Shown here: piece after piece, positions 47,906-59,630 of the stretch
Position numbering within the stretch: position 1 is the stretch's first letter
Layout: each line of letters starts with the position of its first letter
NCBI GenBank assembly: GCA_946122785.1
Contig: CAMGYJ010000009.1
Coordinates: 22,603,633 to 22,667,632 of the forward strand
Direction of reading: 5' to 3'
DNA from: Linum tenue
Taxonomy: Eukaryota; Streptophyta; Magnoliopsida; Malpighiales; Linaceae
DNA length: 64,000 bases
Program-made: the position numbers and the translations under genes
Notes under the pieces: model-generated
Databases searched by the model: none
Seen by the model: the letters and a program-made list of their open reading frames with translations, nothing else
What the model was told of the DNA's origin: nothing

Positions 47906-47917
47906 TGGTATCAGAGC
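47906..47917 (+). other. Primer-binding site (tRNA-Met type)
   Basis: TGGTATCAGAGC three bases inside the 5' LTR; the usual Copia site, complementary to initiator tRNA-Met. Confidence 0.9.
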
Positions 47918-48053
47918 AATTGCAGGCTGTAACCATAGCGTGTTCAATTGAGAGTGTGAGCTGTGTGAAATTGCGAAAGGTTCTGGGTTTGGGAAACACG
48001 AGTGAAGGTGAGGATCCCAAATATTGGTGAGTGAAATCCAGAGAAAGCAGAAA

Positions 48054-51000
48054 ATGAGTGGTGATAATAGCTTTGCTCAAGTAGGAATTCCCAAATTCGA
48101 TGGGGATTATGATCACTGGAGCATGCTGATGGAAAATCTGCTTAGATCCAAGGAACTGTGGATCGTGGTAGAGACTGGGTTCAAAGAAGCTGATGCAGAC
48201 TCTGAGCTGAGTGAGGCACAGACAAAGACGCTGGAGGCAAGCAGGCTGAAGGATTTGAATGCTAAGAACTTCCTTTTTAGCTCTATTGATAAGAGCATTC
48301 TCAAGACAATCACTCAGAAAGCAATCTCCAAGCAGCTGTGGGACTCTATGAAGATTCGATATCAAGGCAACGAGCGTGTTCAAAAGGCCAATCTGCAAGG
48401 GCTTCGAAGAAACTTTGAGCTGCTTCAAATGAAGGATGGGGAAACAGTGACCAGCTATTTCAGCAGAGTAATGGTAATCGCAAATTCAATGAGAAACTGT
48501 GGCGAGGACATGAATGATTCCAAAATTGTTGAGAAGGTACTCAGAACTTTAACTGAAAAGTTTAATTACATCGTGTGTTCAATTGAAGAATCCAAGGATA
48601 TTGCTGAGATGTCTGTGGATGCTCTGCAAAGCTCCCTGCTTGTGCATGAGCAGAAGTTTGCAAAATCCTCATATGGGGAAGAGCAAGTCTTGCAAGTGTT
48701 TGGAAATGGTAGAGGAAGAGGAGGAAGAACTGGATATCAAGGCAGAGGAGGAAGAGGACGTGGAAGAATCTGGAACAGGGATCAGATTGAGTGTTTCAAA
48801 TGTCATAGAATGGGGCATTTCAGTCGAGAATGCCCTGAATGGCAAGCTCATTACTCGAGCTGGGACCAAATGACATTAAAGATAATGTTCTGTTGATGGC
48901 TTACTCAGAAGAAATGATTCCAAATGGAGCAATGAAGAAGAATGATGACTGGTGGTTTCTTGACAGTGGGTGCAGCAACCACATGTGTGGAAATAAGAGC
49001 TGGTTCTTTAAGCTTGATACCAGTTTCAAAAGTGATGTCAAACTAGGCAGTGGCAGCAAACTGGAGGTACAAGGAAAAGGTTCTGTAAAGATGATTGTTG
49101 GAAAAGTCCCTCTGGTGTTCCAGAATGTCTTCTATGTACCCAGTTTAAAATCAAATCTCTTGAGTGTGGGTCAGATGCAGAAGAAGAATCTGGAATTTAT
49201 AATCAAGAATGGAAGCTGCAGAATCTACCATGAGAAACATGGTCTGCTGCTGGAAACATCCATGAAGTCCAATAGGATGTTTGTTCTGCAAGCCAGACAT
49301 CATATGGAAGAAGGAAATCAGTGCTTTCAAACTAATGCTGAGCAGCATGACACACTGCACCTGTGGCACAGACGTTTTGGTCATCTCAGCAAAGTCAATC
49401 TGATGAAGTTGCAACAAGAAAGATTGGTACAAGGGCTTCCAAAGCTTACTGGAGATATTGGAGTATGTGGAACCTGTCTGATTGGGAAACAGTGCAGAGC
49501 TAAATTTCCAAAGAAGGGAGCTTGGAGGGCCATAAAACCACTTCAACTTCTGCATGATGACTTATGTGGTCCAATTACTCCTACATCCAATGGAGGAAAA
49601 AGGTACATCATGACTCTTACTGATGATTTCAGTAGAAAGCTGTGGATTTACTTCCTGTCTGCAAAATCAGAAGCCTTAGCTTGTTTCAGAAGATTTAAAG
49701 CACAAGTAGAGAATGAAACTGGGAGAAAAATTGCTTGTCTCAGAACAGATAGAGGAGGAGAGTTTCTGCTTCATGTGTTTCGAGATTTATGTGAAGAATC
49801 CGGCATCAGAAGACAATTGACAGCTGCTCTCACTCCTCGGCAAAATGGAGTTGCTGAAAGAAAGAACAGGACTGTCATGAACATGGTTAGATGTTCACTG
49901 GAGGACACCAAGGTTCCTTCAACCTTCTGGCCTGAGGCTGTGGATTGGGCTACTCACATACTGAATAGAAGTCCAACTGTAGCCAATGATGGTAAAACAC
50001 CTCAAGAAAGGTGGACTGGAAAACCTCCTTCAGTGAATCATTTCAAAGTTTTTGGCTGTGTAGCCTATGTTCATGTGCATGACAGCTTAAGGAAGAAGCT
50101 GGATGATAAAAGTGTTAAGTGTAACTTTCTGGGAATGTCTAAAGAGTCCAAGGCCTACAAGCTGTTCAATCCAGAATCAAAGAAGATCATCATTAGCCGA
50201 GATGTGATCTTCAATGAAAAGGAAGGATGGATTTGGGAAGCTGAGGAAGAACCTGTTCCGACAAAGCTGGCTTGGGAAGGAGGAGAAGAAGACTGGCATG
50301 ATTCAGAAGAGGGAGAAGAAGGAGAGGACAATAATGATCATGGTGGTGTTGAGGAGGAAACTGGTGACAATGGAGAAGAAGGAGGAACCACAGCTGAGGG
50401 AGGAACTGAAACCACTTCAGTTCACACAAGTTCTGAAACATCAGAACCAGTCACACCAGCTGCAGATCCAGAAGAAGAAGAAGAAGAGGAAGAAAATGTG
50501 ACTGATGCTTTGGGGCTTCCAATTGGCAGTGAACTAGGGCCCAGAACTCGCAAGTTTCCAAGGCATTTCGATGGATTTGATTGTGGAGGAATGCCTAACC
50601 TGGCATTTGCTGAGACTGAATGGTGGGCTCTAGCTGCTGTCAGTGGAGATCCAACCACATTTGAAGAAGCTGTACTTGAAGAAAGGTGGAGGAAGGCTAT
50701 GGAACAGGAGATTGATGCTATCAGAAGAAATCTCACATGGACTCTAGTTGCCAGGCCAGCAGAAGTAACTCCAATTGGGGTAAAATGGGTATACAGAACC
50801 AAGCTGAAGGAAGATGGAACCATAGACAAATTTAAAGCCAGATTGGTGGCAAAGGGCTATGCTCCACGACATGGAGTGGATTATGATGAGGTATTTGCAC
50901 CAGTAGCAAGATGGGACACCATCAGAACATTCTTAGCCCTTGCTGCACAATTTAATCTGATTGTTTATCAGTTAGATGTCAAGAGTGCTTTTCTGCAGGG

Positions 51001-52189
51001 AGAACTCACAGAGGAAGTCTATATTGAACAGCCACAAGGCTTTGAGATCCATGGAGAAGAAGGAAAGGTGTATAAAATGCAGAAGGCTTTGTATGGCCTA
51101 AAACAGGCCCCTCGAGCATGGTTCAGTAGGGTTGAGACTCACTTTCTCAACACTGGTTTTGAGAGATGTGAGTTTGAACACACTTTGTTTGTGAAGAAAA
51201 GGAAAGGGGAAGTGCTAATGGTCAGTGTGTATGTTGATGATCTGATCTATGCCAGCACCAGCTCTGAGTTATTGAGAGAGTTTAAAGAGTCCATGGAAGC
51301 AGAATTTGAAATGACAGACCTGGGAAGGATGAAGTTCTTTCTGGGAGTGGAGGTAACTCAGTCTGATTCTGGTATATTCATTTCTCAGCAAAAGTATATC
51401 AGTGAACTGCTTGAAAGATTTCATTTAGCAGAATGCAACTATGTGCATAATCCTATAGCCCCATGAACTAAACTCTCAAAAGCTGGAGATGGAATTATGG
51501 CCAGTGCAACTGAATACAAACAGCTTATTGGAAGCCTGTTGTATGCAACAGCTACAAGACCAGACATTATGTATGCAGTCTGTATGCTAAGCAGGTACAT
51601 GGATAAACCTACAAGACAACATATGCTGGCGGCAAAAAGAGTGCTAAGGTACTTGAAGGGCACACTGAAGTTTGGAATTCTGTACAGAAGACAAGAAGAA
51701 GGAGATTGGTTGCTGGGGTACACTGACAGTGACTATGCGGGTGATCTAGATGACAGAAAATCCACCAGTGGCTACACCTTCTTCCTTGCAGGAGGAGCAA
51801 TCTCTTGGATCTTGAAGAAACAGCCTGTTGTCACCCTTTCAACAACCTAGGCAGAGTTTGTAGCTGCAGCCTTCTGTGCAGCTCAATGTGTGTGGCTCAA
51901 GAGGATCATAACTCAGATGGGTTGGCTGGAGTGTGTAGCAGGAACAACCAAAATCATGTGTGACAATAGCTCAGCTATTAAGCTTTCCAAGAATCCTGTT
52001 ATGCATGGTCGAAGCAAGCACATAGATGTGCGTTTTCATTTCTTAAGGGAGCTGGCCAGGAATGGAGTGATTGAGTTGGAACATTGCAGAACTGGTGATC
52101 AAGTAGCAGACATAATGACAAAGCCTTTGAAGTTAGAAACCTTACAGTTGCTGCGCAGCAGGCTTGGACGGTCGATGGTGATAAATTGA
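48054..52189 (+). pseudogene. Copia gag-pol polyprotein with one frameshift and two stops
   Basis: Starts at the ATG of MSGDNSFAQVGIPKFDG. Gag runs to about 48840 and has an RGG-rich stretch then a zinc knuckle CFKCHRMGHFSREC (CX2CX4HX4C). A one-base shift near 48840-48870 then moves the reading from frame 3 to frame 2. Protease: WFLDSGCSNHMCG. Integrase: LWHRRFGHLS, and the D-D-E residues in HDDLCGPI, LRTDRGGEF and NGVAERKNRT. An acidic linker follows. RT: VKWVYRTKLKEDG, FAPVARWDTIR, QLDVKSAFLQG and YVDDLIYAS. A TGA at 51464 and a TAG at 51848-51850 interrupt RNase H (TDSDYAGDLDDRKSTSGYTF, DQVADIMTKPL), whose frame continues to 52189. All catalytic motifs are intact, but the three lesions make it defective. 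Confidence 0.9.
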
Positions 52190-52230
52190 AGACTGAAGAT
52201 TGATGAACTGAAGCTGATCAGATATGCTTC

Positions 52231-52244
52231 AGTTCAGGGGAGGC
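52231..52244 (+). other. Polypurine tract of the Copia element
   Basis: CAGTTCAGGGGAGGC-type purine tract ending directly before the 3' LTR. Confidence 0.75.
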
Positions 52245-52570
52245 TGTTGAAGATTCTGCTGCTGTTGAAGATTCTGAATCCGAATCCGAACTGCAGAAGG
52301 AAAAGCTACGTCTGTCTTTCATTTAAGTTGAACTGTGTCGTTTTGGTTTGTTTCAGTTTGGTCCTTATTGTTTGTGTCTTGTTTGCAATGGTCAGTTAGC
52401 CGTTGCAGGGGTTAGTTTCAGATTGGTTGAGGATCTTAGCTACTCCTCAGGGATTGGGATTGATAGCCGTTTGGGAACCCGAGTTTAGGGACTTTCTGTT
52501 AAGGGTCTATGTATAAAGATCAGTCTCAATCAATGAATAAAGCTGTCAGTTTGCAGCAATCTTGCTTTCA
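52245..52570 (+). repeat. 3' LTR of the Copia element
   Basis: 326 bp; the seven or so differences from the 5' LTR are mostly C/T or G/A transitions. Confidence 0.95.
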
Positions 52571-52575
52571 CTGGG

Positions 52576-53477
52576 TAGGGGTGGGCATTGGTGCGGTTCA
52601 AACCGCACCGCATCACATTGGTATAAACCGCATCGCACCGCATGCCAATTGGACCGCACCGCATGTTCGACCGCAATATAATCGGTGTGGTCAAACCAAA
52701 TTGCATTGATTAGCGGTTTGGTGCGGTTTAGACCGCAACGCATGTTTGACCACAATTCATTATGGATTATAACACTTCCGAAACCAAATTCCTTTTCAGT
52801 ATTGACGTTCTACTCCTGTTGCGTTCTAAGGAAAGAGAGGATGGATGCAATTGGTGTTCTAATAAGAGGAAGAAGAATAAGATCAGCGAAGAGGGAAAAA
52901 AACTTAAGTAATTAATTAAGAGCAAGAAATAAAGAAAGAGAGCATTAACATACAAAAATCCTGTGATGGTGAAGAATAGGACTATGTTACATGAATCCAG
53001 AGAGAAAATGGCTCTGTTTTCTGGGTTCCAAATAACAGAGGTTGTAATCTGTCTATGGTTTCTAGAAAATCACAGTTCCGTTGATACTCCATTACCCCTT
53101 GCCGGCGATCCATTACATCGGCATAGTTTGTTTTTTTAATTTTAATTCAACTTTCTCTAGCCCAATTTGAATAAGATATAAATTTGCATCCCGACGAATG
53201 GGTGAACTTCATAATTGAAGACAACCACTTGTTAAACGATCTGTCCACTCTGACGATTCCCAAACACAACACTATGAAATTAGGTAGTTGAATTCATTTG
53301 CGGTTTGCGGTTTCAAACCGCAACCGCGCGGTTTTGGATTAACCCAACCGCAAACCGCGAGCCGCTAAAACTTCAGACCGCACATTAGACCGCATGCCTT
53401 ACGGTACGGTGTGGTTCGACAGCGAAAGCGGTTTGGTGTGGATTGGAGCATTTTGACCGCACCAATGCCCACCCCTA
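52576..53477. mobile_element. hAT-like non-autonomous element, split from its left flank by the Copia
   Basis: 902 bp with a long perfect terminal inverted repeat beginning TAGGGGTGGGCATTGGTGCG and multiple GCGGTTT/AAACCGC subterminal repeats. Its right flank GGTCTGAG (53478-53485) matches GGTCTGGG at 47569-47576, immediately left of the Copia element, as an 8-bp duplication with one mismatch. So the Copia inserted exactly at this element's left end. Confidence 0.9.
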
Positions 53478-53485
53478 GGTCTGAG

Positions 53486-54432
53486 AACAAAGGAAGGCAT
53501 AGAAGGGTTTGAGAGAACAACAAGAGAAGCTTGCCGACTCTAAAAGTGCACTAGACGTCGATCCGCCAGATTAAGCGGGGACCCTTGAAAATTTAAACTC
53601 AAATATTTGTGTTTTATATATTGATAGCATCTTTTATAATGAAATACGAGTACATTGAACGAGGGAACAATCCATTATTCGAAAGGAAAATTAAGTATTC
53701 AAAGTACATAGGATTAGTAAATGGGAAACATTATTGCTTGTATTTCTTTTCACTATTTTCTCTTGATTATTGGAATTGGATACTCTTGTTACATCATTTT
53801 CTGGTTTACTTGGGGGTCTCTTGCATCTGCGTGCAGGGAAGGGGAAAACATGACGTCAAAACTCCGCTCTTAGGGTAAATGATCTTCTAATAATAGCCAA
53901 ATTTGATCCTGGTTTTAGAAGTACCTTTGTCCTTCATACTTCAGAAGTTAAAGTAAAGCCAAATACATTTATTAGTTCGGCTTTTGAAAAAGTTGAAAAT
54001 TATTTTTATAAATTAAAAACTCCGATTTAGAGCTTTTTGAAATTTGTTTTTGAAAATACAAGTTTATCCTACAAATAATTTTTAAATAAGATTTTTTTAT
54101 TTCATTTATATCATTTAAAAACTAAAACAAACTGTAAAATAATATTTAAATATAAAAATTTACTAGTTCCATTCGACTATTTAAAATATTTTATATTATA
54201 AATTATTTCTAGTCATTTTATGTGACCAATAATGTAAAGAAGTACTTTAAATACCTTTTAATAGTTTATTAGTCAAATACTTAACCAATTTAATTTTTTT
54301 AATGTTTTTCTTTAAAAGCTATATATGATACATATGCTAGTCAGGTATGTATTATACTGCAGACGCAAACATACGTAGAGACATATACCTGTAGTGTACT
54401 TGTATATTGGTTTTGGCGTTGTTGATCAGGAG
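53486..54432. other. AT-rich spacer downstream of the peptide gene
   Basis: No gene seen. 53880-54330 is very AT-rich. The 3' untranslated part of the peptide gene at 54433-54809 (minus strand) would lie at the right edge. Confidence 0.5.
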
Positions 54433-54809
54433 CTAGCTACAACAAGTTTTGCATCTGAGTACACCACCACTGAAACAAACACAACAATCTCTGCCACCGC
54501 ACCTATTTGTTCTCTCACGGCAAGGAGACGCTTGCCTTGACTGAAATATTGTTGCGTTGCCTTCCACGCCCATCACTGCAAATTCAATAACCGGCTTGTG
54601 TCAATCACATTTTTAGTACTTTGTTCATATTTTTACTAGGAAATTTGTCACAAATAAGGAGAATTGCAAATAAACTAAATTGACTGACGATGATCGGCAG
54701 AATGAGAGCGAGGTAACGGGACTGCCGCCATTGATGATCGTGGCACCGCAGCCAACACAAACGGAAAAACAAGGGCAAGAACGACAAACACAGCTTTGTT
54801 GGAATTCAT
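54433..54809 (-). CDS. Small secreted cysteine-rich peptide (two exons)
   Basis: Exon 1 is 54689-54809 and exon 2 54433-54575 on the - strand; together 264 nt, 87 aa. Exon 1 starts MNSNKAVFVVLALVFPFVLA, a clear signal peptide, with a proline/serine-rich linker after it. The donor is ATC|GTCAGT (54688) and the acceptor TTTGCAG|TGATGG; phase 1 joins the frames. Exon 2 ends with eight cysteines in 30 residues: C-x6-C-x4-CC-x-C-x7-C-x2-CC-x, then a stop. A TATA box lies ~80 bp before the ATG. The product is probably exported and disulphide-bonded, as in defence or signalling peptides. I do not recognise the cysteine spacing as defensin, LTP, GASA or RALF. The splice model is inferred; the pairing of a signal peptide exon with a Cys-rich exon argues for a real gene. 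Confidence 0.62.
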
Positions 54810-54890
54810 CCTTCTCGTTTGCAAGTATAGGAGAGGGCTTTGGATTAGTAGCAGTGTGTTTTGTGATCCTAATTAGGATGCAGGGTGTGA

Positions 54891-54898
54891 TTTATATA
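54891..54898 (-). promoter_or_regulatory. TATA box of the cysteine-rich peptide gene
   Basis: TATATAAA on the - strand, 82 bp upstream of the ATG at 54809, allowing a leader of about 50 nt. Confidence 0.6.
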
Positions 54899-54899
54899 C

Positions 54900-55591
54900 A
54901 TGGAAAAGATAAAGGGTCCCCACAAAAAGTTTCTCACAATACATTTGCACGTAGTGATGTCAACGGCCAGTGGATGTATTTCACCCGCAAACTCTAGTCC
55001 TCTTTGCAACTTTATATGGTGATAAAACATTGGGGGGGGGGGCTCCAATTATAAAAGCCAATAACATGAGTTAAGTGAAGTTGACTTTACTCAATTTTTT
55101 GCAATGTTAAATCATAGGACTCTGCTCGATTATATTTCTTTCGTTTTAATTCAAAACTAAATTTTTTGTATAGAAAAACAGATGAACCGTGCTATTCAAA
55201 ATGATATTCATTTTGATATAATTTAGAACAAATTAATCGAGTACCGTAATATCACTGTATACCATGATGGTAATGTTTGGTAGTAAATAAGATTGGACGT
55301 GGCAATTTCAATCCAATCCATATATGCACTAAAATTTTCAAACTAATCCGGACCATTTAATTCGAATCCAATTGAATTGGTGAATTCATGAATTGTTGAA
55401 AAATTATGTTTGATACCTGTATTTTTATATTTTACAGTTTAGTACTTAAATTGTAAAATTTGAAACCGTATGAAAATTTATGTTTATGTACTTGAATCTT
55501 TTAACAATATTTTAGTACCTAAACTTTCAAAATTTTCATAAAGTTCCAAGATATACATGATAGTAGGAATATATATGCTTACCACCATCCA
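54900..55591. other. Spacer with a poly-G run and repeat-like sequence
   Basis: A run of about 12 G near 55033-55044. 55250-55500 contains TATACCATGATGGTAATG and AATCCAATTGAATTGG-type words also seen in 16500-17440, so it may be another relic of that repeat. No gene. Confidence 0.4.
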
Positions 55592-55723
55592 CCACCCTTT
55601 TATAGGGTTGCATATTTGTTCATGAATGTTTTTCATAAATATATCCAATTCTATAGACCACCCTTTAATAGAGTTGCATATTTGTTCATGAATGTTTTTC
55701 ATAAATATATCAAATTCTATAAA
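55592..55723. repeat. Tandem duplication, 66-bp unit x2
   Basis: Units 55592-55657 and 55658-55723, each starting CCACCCTTT(T/A)ATAG and sharing a long identical stretch around TTGCATATTTGTTCATGAAT; about 92% identical. Confidence 0.85.
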
Positions 55724-56388
55724 TTACGATAAGTTTCTTCCTTCTGTATAAAAATTTTAAAAAAATTATAGTTAAAAATGAAGATGGCATGGAGAGGTAC
55801 CAAGTGGTGATGGGTAGTGCCAAAATAATTATCGAAATATATAAAAAAAAATGTATGTATAAAAATACTCATTTTGTCAAAATATTCAAAATTTGAGTTT
55901 AAACAAATATATACAAGACGATTAAAATATAGGAAAAGAATGAATTTTCATTTCCCGATCTGGCCTCGTTGAAAACTGAATGGTTAGATCTTATTTTGGA
56001 CAAATACATAACCCTAACCTAGAACCTTTATTGAGCGATTGAGGATGTGGCAGTCGTAATGATTGCGCAGATTATCAGTAAATTTTCTGGGTACCCAAAC
56101 CATGATGGCAAATTTTCTCCAGAGCGCTCACAATCTATAGGCATATTGATTAATTCTTTCAACACATGGTACAACATTTTCTCGTGCTACAAGGTAAAAC
56201 AAAACAAAAGAAACAGAAGTGGGAAAGAAAATACAATGCAACGTGGATTTGGACTCAACATTCCACTTAATTATTGCTAATTTAAGCACTCATTTGCTTA
56301 CAGGTAACTTAATTATTCCCCAACAGTAAGAAAAATCACTCCAAAGGTTAACTGCGCGCTGAGGCAAATGATGGGCACAGTAACAAGT
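55724..56388. other. Spacer and 3' region of GDSL gene 2
   Basis: No gene. 56270-56388 is the likely 3' untranslated region of the minus-strand GDSL gene (AATAAT-type signals only). Confidence 0.45.
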
Positions 56389-58238
56389 TTACAATATCCG
56401 CTGGATGACCGGAAATAGAATGGGTGCGCCGAGCCGGTTCGCGAGTTCAGTAGGATGGAAGGCGTCCCAGAACAAGTAGGATCGTCGTTGGGAGCAGGGA
56501 ACCGTATTAGGAAGGCACAGCCCCGTTACTGTGCTCACTTGACAACACGGTGTCGTTTTTACCTTAAATGCTGCGAAAACAGAAAGAAAGAAGAAACACT
56601 TGAACGCATTATTGAGAGGCAGAAATTGAATTACTCAACGACTTATGAGCGTATCAATCTATTACCTTGACTAGCAAGAATGCCGGCTCGTATGGTGTCC
56701 AGGTAGCCAAATTTGGCGTCAGGATGAGCTGATTTGAGCTGGCTGATGAGCGATTTTAGTCCGATGTTGAAAGGAGCCACTAGTTGGTTCACTGACGTAA
56801 CACATGGAGCGCCGTTAGTCCCAACGGTTGCTATCAAACTCGGAGTGCAGCCGATGTTCGAAATACCCGCAAGCGCCACCTTCCTTGCTCCCAACTCGTA
56901 CATCCGCTACACAAGTTGAGGTTTAGAAGAATTAGGGTCGGTTATTTAATTTATACATTTAAAGTTAGGATAGAGTATCATGTCTCAAACTCTTATATAT
57001 TTATGATTTAGATATCTAAATTTATTATGCTTACCGTAAATTTAGTGTATGCACGCTAAGCTGAGTACATATATAGATCAAAGAAGTGATTCATAGAGTG
57101 GACTTACGTTAATCTGAGCAGAGTATCGAGCGATGAGAAGTGCGGCAAATTGAGCCGGGTTGTACTGACTCCTGATGGCAGTAGATTGGGGCAGAATGTA
57201 GTTGTTGATATAATCGTTGTTCCCCATATTGCAGATGTACAAGCATTGCCCTAGGTGCTCAAAGGCGGCCTTCTTGCTCCCCAATTTCTTAACTATACGC
57301 GAAACAGTCACTTTGTGGTTCCTCAGTTGCTTGTTCAGGTCTACGTTGTCACCCTACAAAATTCATTTTCAAAGGTGCACTGAAAATTATATACAAAGTT
57401 CATCAAAAACAAAATTTTTATATACAATCGTTATCTTCTGAAAAAAAATTATGTAGAAAATATCAATAAATAACATAGAACTGTACTCTCATCAATGGAC
57501 GTGTCCTGCTCATCATTCCAATTCAATTTGCAATTGGGTTATTTTAGGGTAAATCTGTAAGTAAGTAGCTTGCATTTTTTTTACCATTTTATAATAATTG
57601 AATATTAATAATCCCACTATGACCAATGTCGGAGGTACGTTAAGTTTAGGGGATGCTATAGCCCCCACAATTATTTGCTTAATTAAGAGTAACTAAAAAA
57701 ACAAAAGAAGAAGAAATTAACTAAAGATAATTACCCCTTGTTTTCCACTCTCGACTAGAATCCCAGCGGACCCAGATGCGTAGTTGACCCCTACGAGTAT
57801 CTGTCTGTCGTCAGGGTTGGATGCAAAAGGTGGGATAAAGTCCTTAAATCCCAGCGTTTCACCTGCATACCCAAAAAAATGAATCATTTTAGTTAATATA
57901 AATCCACGGTCATGGATGAAAAATGACGCACGTGGTTTAAAGTAACTTAATAATTATAAATCAAGCACACCAATTATATCGGCCGCGGTTCGACCGTTGG
58001 AGAACCTGCCGGTGGGTCCGGCCGGGAAATCGATGCCGTAGGGAGAGTAGTTGACTTTCACCGACGTGTTGAGGTTGTTGTTGTTGCCACTGTCGTAAAG
58101 AGAATCCCCAAATATGAAGTAGCAAGGCACCCGCGGCGCCTTAAACCCGTCGGCAGATGAAGCTGCCAGTGCAACAACTACGACGAACAGAGAAAGTGGT
58201 GAAGACCATGACCGGAGAAAACTCCGACGACTTCCCAT
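56389..58238 (-). CDS. GDSL-type esterase/lipase 2
   Basis: Secreted SGNH hydrolase, paralogue of the gene at 36963-38793. Exons on the - strand: 57971-58238, 57735-57862, 57108-57353, 56666-56906, 56389-56570 (1065 nt, 354 aa). Exons 2-5 are 128, 246, 241 and 182 nt, identical to the first gene. Signal peptide around residues 8-31 ([18 protein letters not shown]). Block [15 protein letters not shown], block [13 protein letters not shown], block [14 protein letters not shown], block [10 protein letters not shown], so the catalytic Ser, Gly, Asn, Asp and His positions are all kept. CC and other cysteines near the C-terminus (TPCCQV, LCLPN, PCSQRR) are shared with gene 1. Substrate unknown. Confidence 0.93.
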
Positions 58239-58331
58239 TTCCGGAAAATTAGGATTAGATATTGGAGGGAAGAGAAGGATAGAGAAGAAAGAGCTTGTTG
58301 TTGGTGGCAGAAAAGGATGGAATGGCGATGG

Positions 58332-58345
58332 TTTATATATATATA
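58332..58345 (-). promoter_or_regulatory. TATA box of GDSL gene 2
   Basis: TATATATATATAAA on the - strand, about 95 bp upstream of the ATG at 58238. Confidence 0.6.
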
Positions 58346-58979
58346 GGGCATGGATTTCGTTATAGGAAGTATAGCACGTCTCGTGGTCGATAATGAAGAC
58401 TGCACAATTGATTGACTAATCGTTTAGGTTTTGTATGCATTACTAATTTTAGTTAGGAATAATTAGTTAGGAGTAGTTTCAAATACATCGATAAGCAGCT
58501 GGTGTGTCGACGTCGATCGTTCAGGCAAAGAAAATCATTTGTTTGTTCAATATTTTAGGGAAAAGATTGATGGTCAAGCAAGGTGGTGGATGAAGGTGGA
58601 GGAAAACAGAATGATTGGGCGATCCTTTGACCTTCAATTTGATCATATGAACTTCTTTTTTTGGTATTTTCTTTCCGGTTTTTTTATTAGGTGGTGGATG
58701 GACGACCAACATTTTAAGGTACTCTGGTTAATTGGCTTGATTTTTACTAAAGTTTCTGAAAAACGACATGAAAAGTAGAGGATAAATGTATCCTAATTAA
58801 TCGATGTAGTTTGTGTTTATTTAGTGTCGACACAAAAATATACTTTTTTCTTTCTATTAATTTTTTTATACTTTTTCTTGTAAATTGTAATGATATAAAA
58901 TTTGGATGCTCAATAGCCAGGTGCTCGGTATATGATAGGGTGTATTATGCACAATTATACAACTAGATTTTAACTTTAA
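58346..58979. other. Upstream spacer of GDSL gene 2
   Basis: No gene. 58520-58780 has overlapping short frames on both strands without recognisable domains. Confidence 0.45.
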
Positions 58980-59630
58980 ATAGGAGTGGGGTTAGAAAAT
59001 TTAAGATATAAAGGGTGGAAATTAATGGATTTTATTTTTCTTAATTTGTTTAATCGGCTTTATCTTATTCGTTGTAATTTGAATTTGAATTTTTTTTGTG
59101 CACAGATAAAACGAGTTCGTTATGACCTACAAAATGAAAATGAGATCTATTTTAAATATATTTCGAGAAAAAATTCACACCATGCGTTACCACCTTGGTA
59201 CAACCTTCATTTTTAACTCGAATTTTGAAAATTTTACACTGAAATCTTCGTGATCTATTGGATATCCGCAAATTGCTAGGAAAAAAATACATGAATAAAA
59301 TGTACCACCCTAGTATAGAGGTGGTACCTTGTGGTAAACAATGATGAATGAGGTAAATGACATTTCGTATATTTTCACTAACATGTATTCAACCATCCTA
59401 CACTATGGTATGTTCATACCATCATGGTACATCTCCATACCACGTGTATGATCTTATGTAATACCAAAGCAGTATTATTATGATATAGACTAGTACTAAA
59501 TGTCACAATTTTTTTGTTCCATAAATATATCAAGGTGGATATTAATTTGAAGAACACAATTTATCTGATTTATATGTGAAAAAGAAAATTAAAGTATAAC
59601 TTAAAAAAAATTATAGTCCGGTAAAATTTA
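58980..59630. repeat. Dispersed repeat, inverted copy of 16370-16960
   Basis: Its reverse complement follows the order of 16370-16960: AATCAGATAA with a T-rich lead, then 'TACTAGTCTAT', then ACCATGATGGTA/CCATGGTGG words, then TCTCGAAATATATTT and GTCATAACGAACTCG. Identity is moderate. Type unknown; the internal ACCA-TGGT palindromes recall a fold-back MITE. Confidence 0.6.

Larger units (their letters stand above)
47577..52570 (+). mobile_element. Ty1/Copia LTR retrotransposon, nearly intact
   Basis: 4994 bp. Its 326-bp LTRs (47577-47902, 52245-52570) start TGTTGAAG and end TTCA and differ at about 7 positions (~2%). The 5-bp target duplication CTGGG (47572-47576, 52571-52575) is perfect. Primer-binding site and polypurine tract are in place. 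The polyprotein has the Copia domain order gag-protease-integrase-RT-RNase H with one frameshift and two stop codons. The gag start (KFDGDYDHWSMLMENLLRSKE) suggests the Ivana/Oryco-type lineage, a tentative assignment. Confidence 0.95.

Noticed and set aside
47862..48428. 188-codon - strand frame over the Copia gag
   Set aside because: Shadow of the gag coding strand; starts inside the 5' LTR and has no domain of its own.
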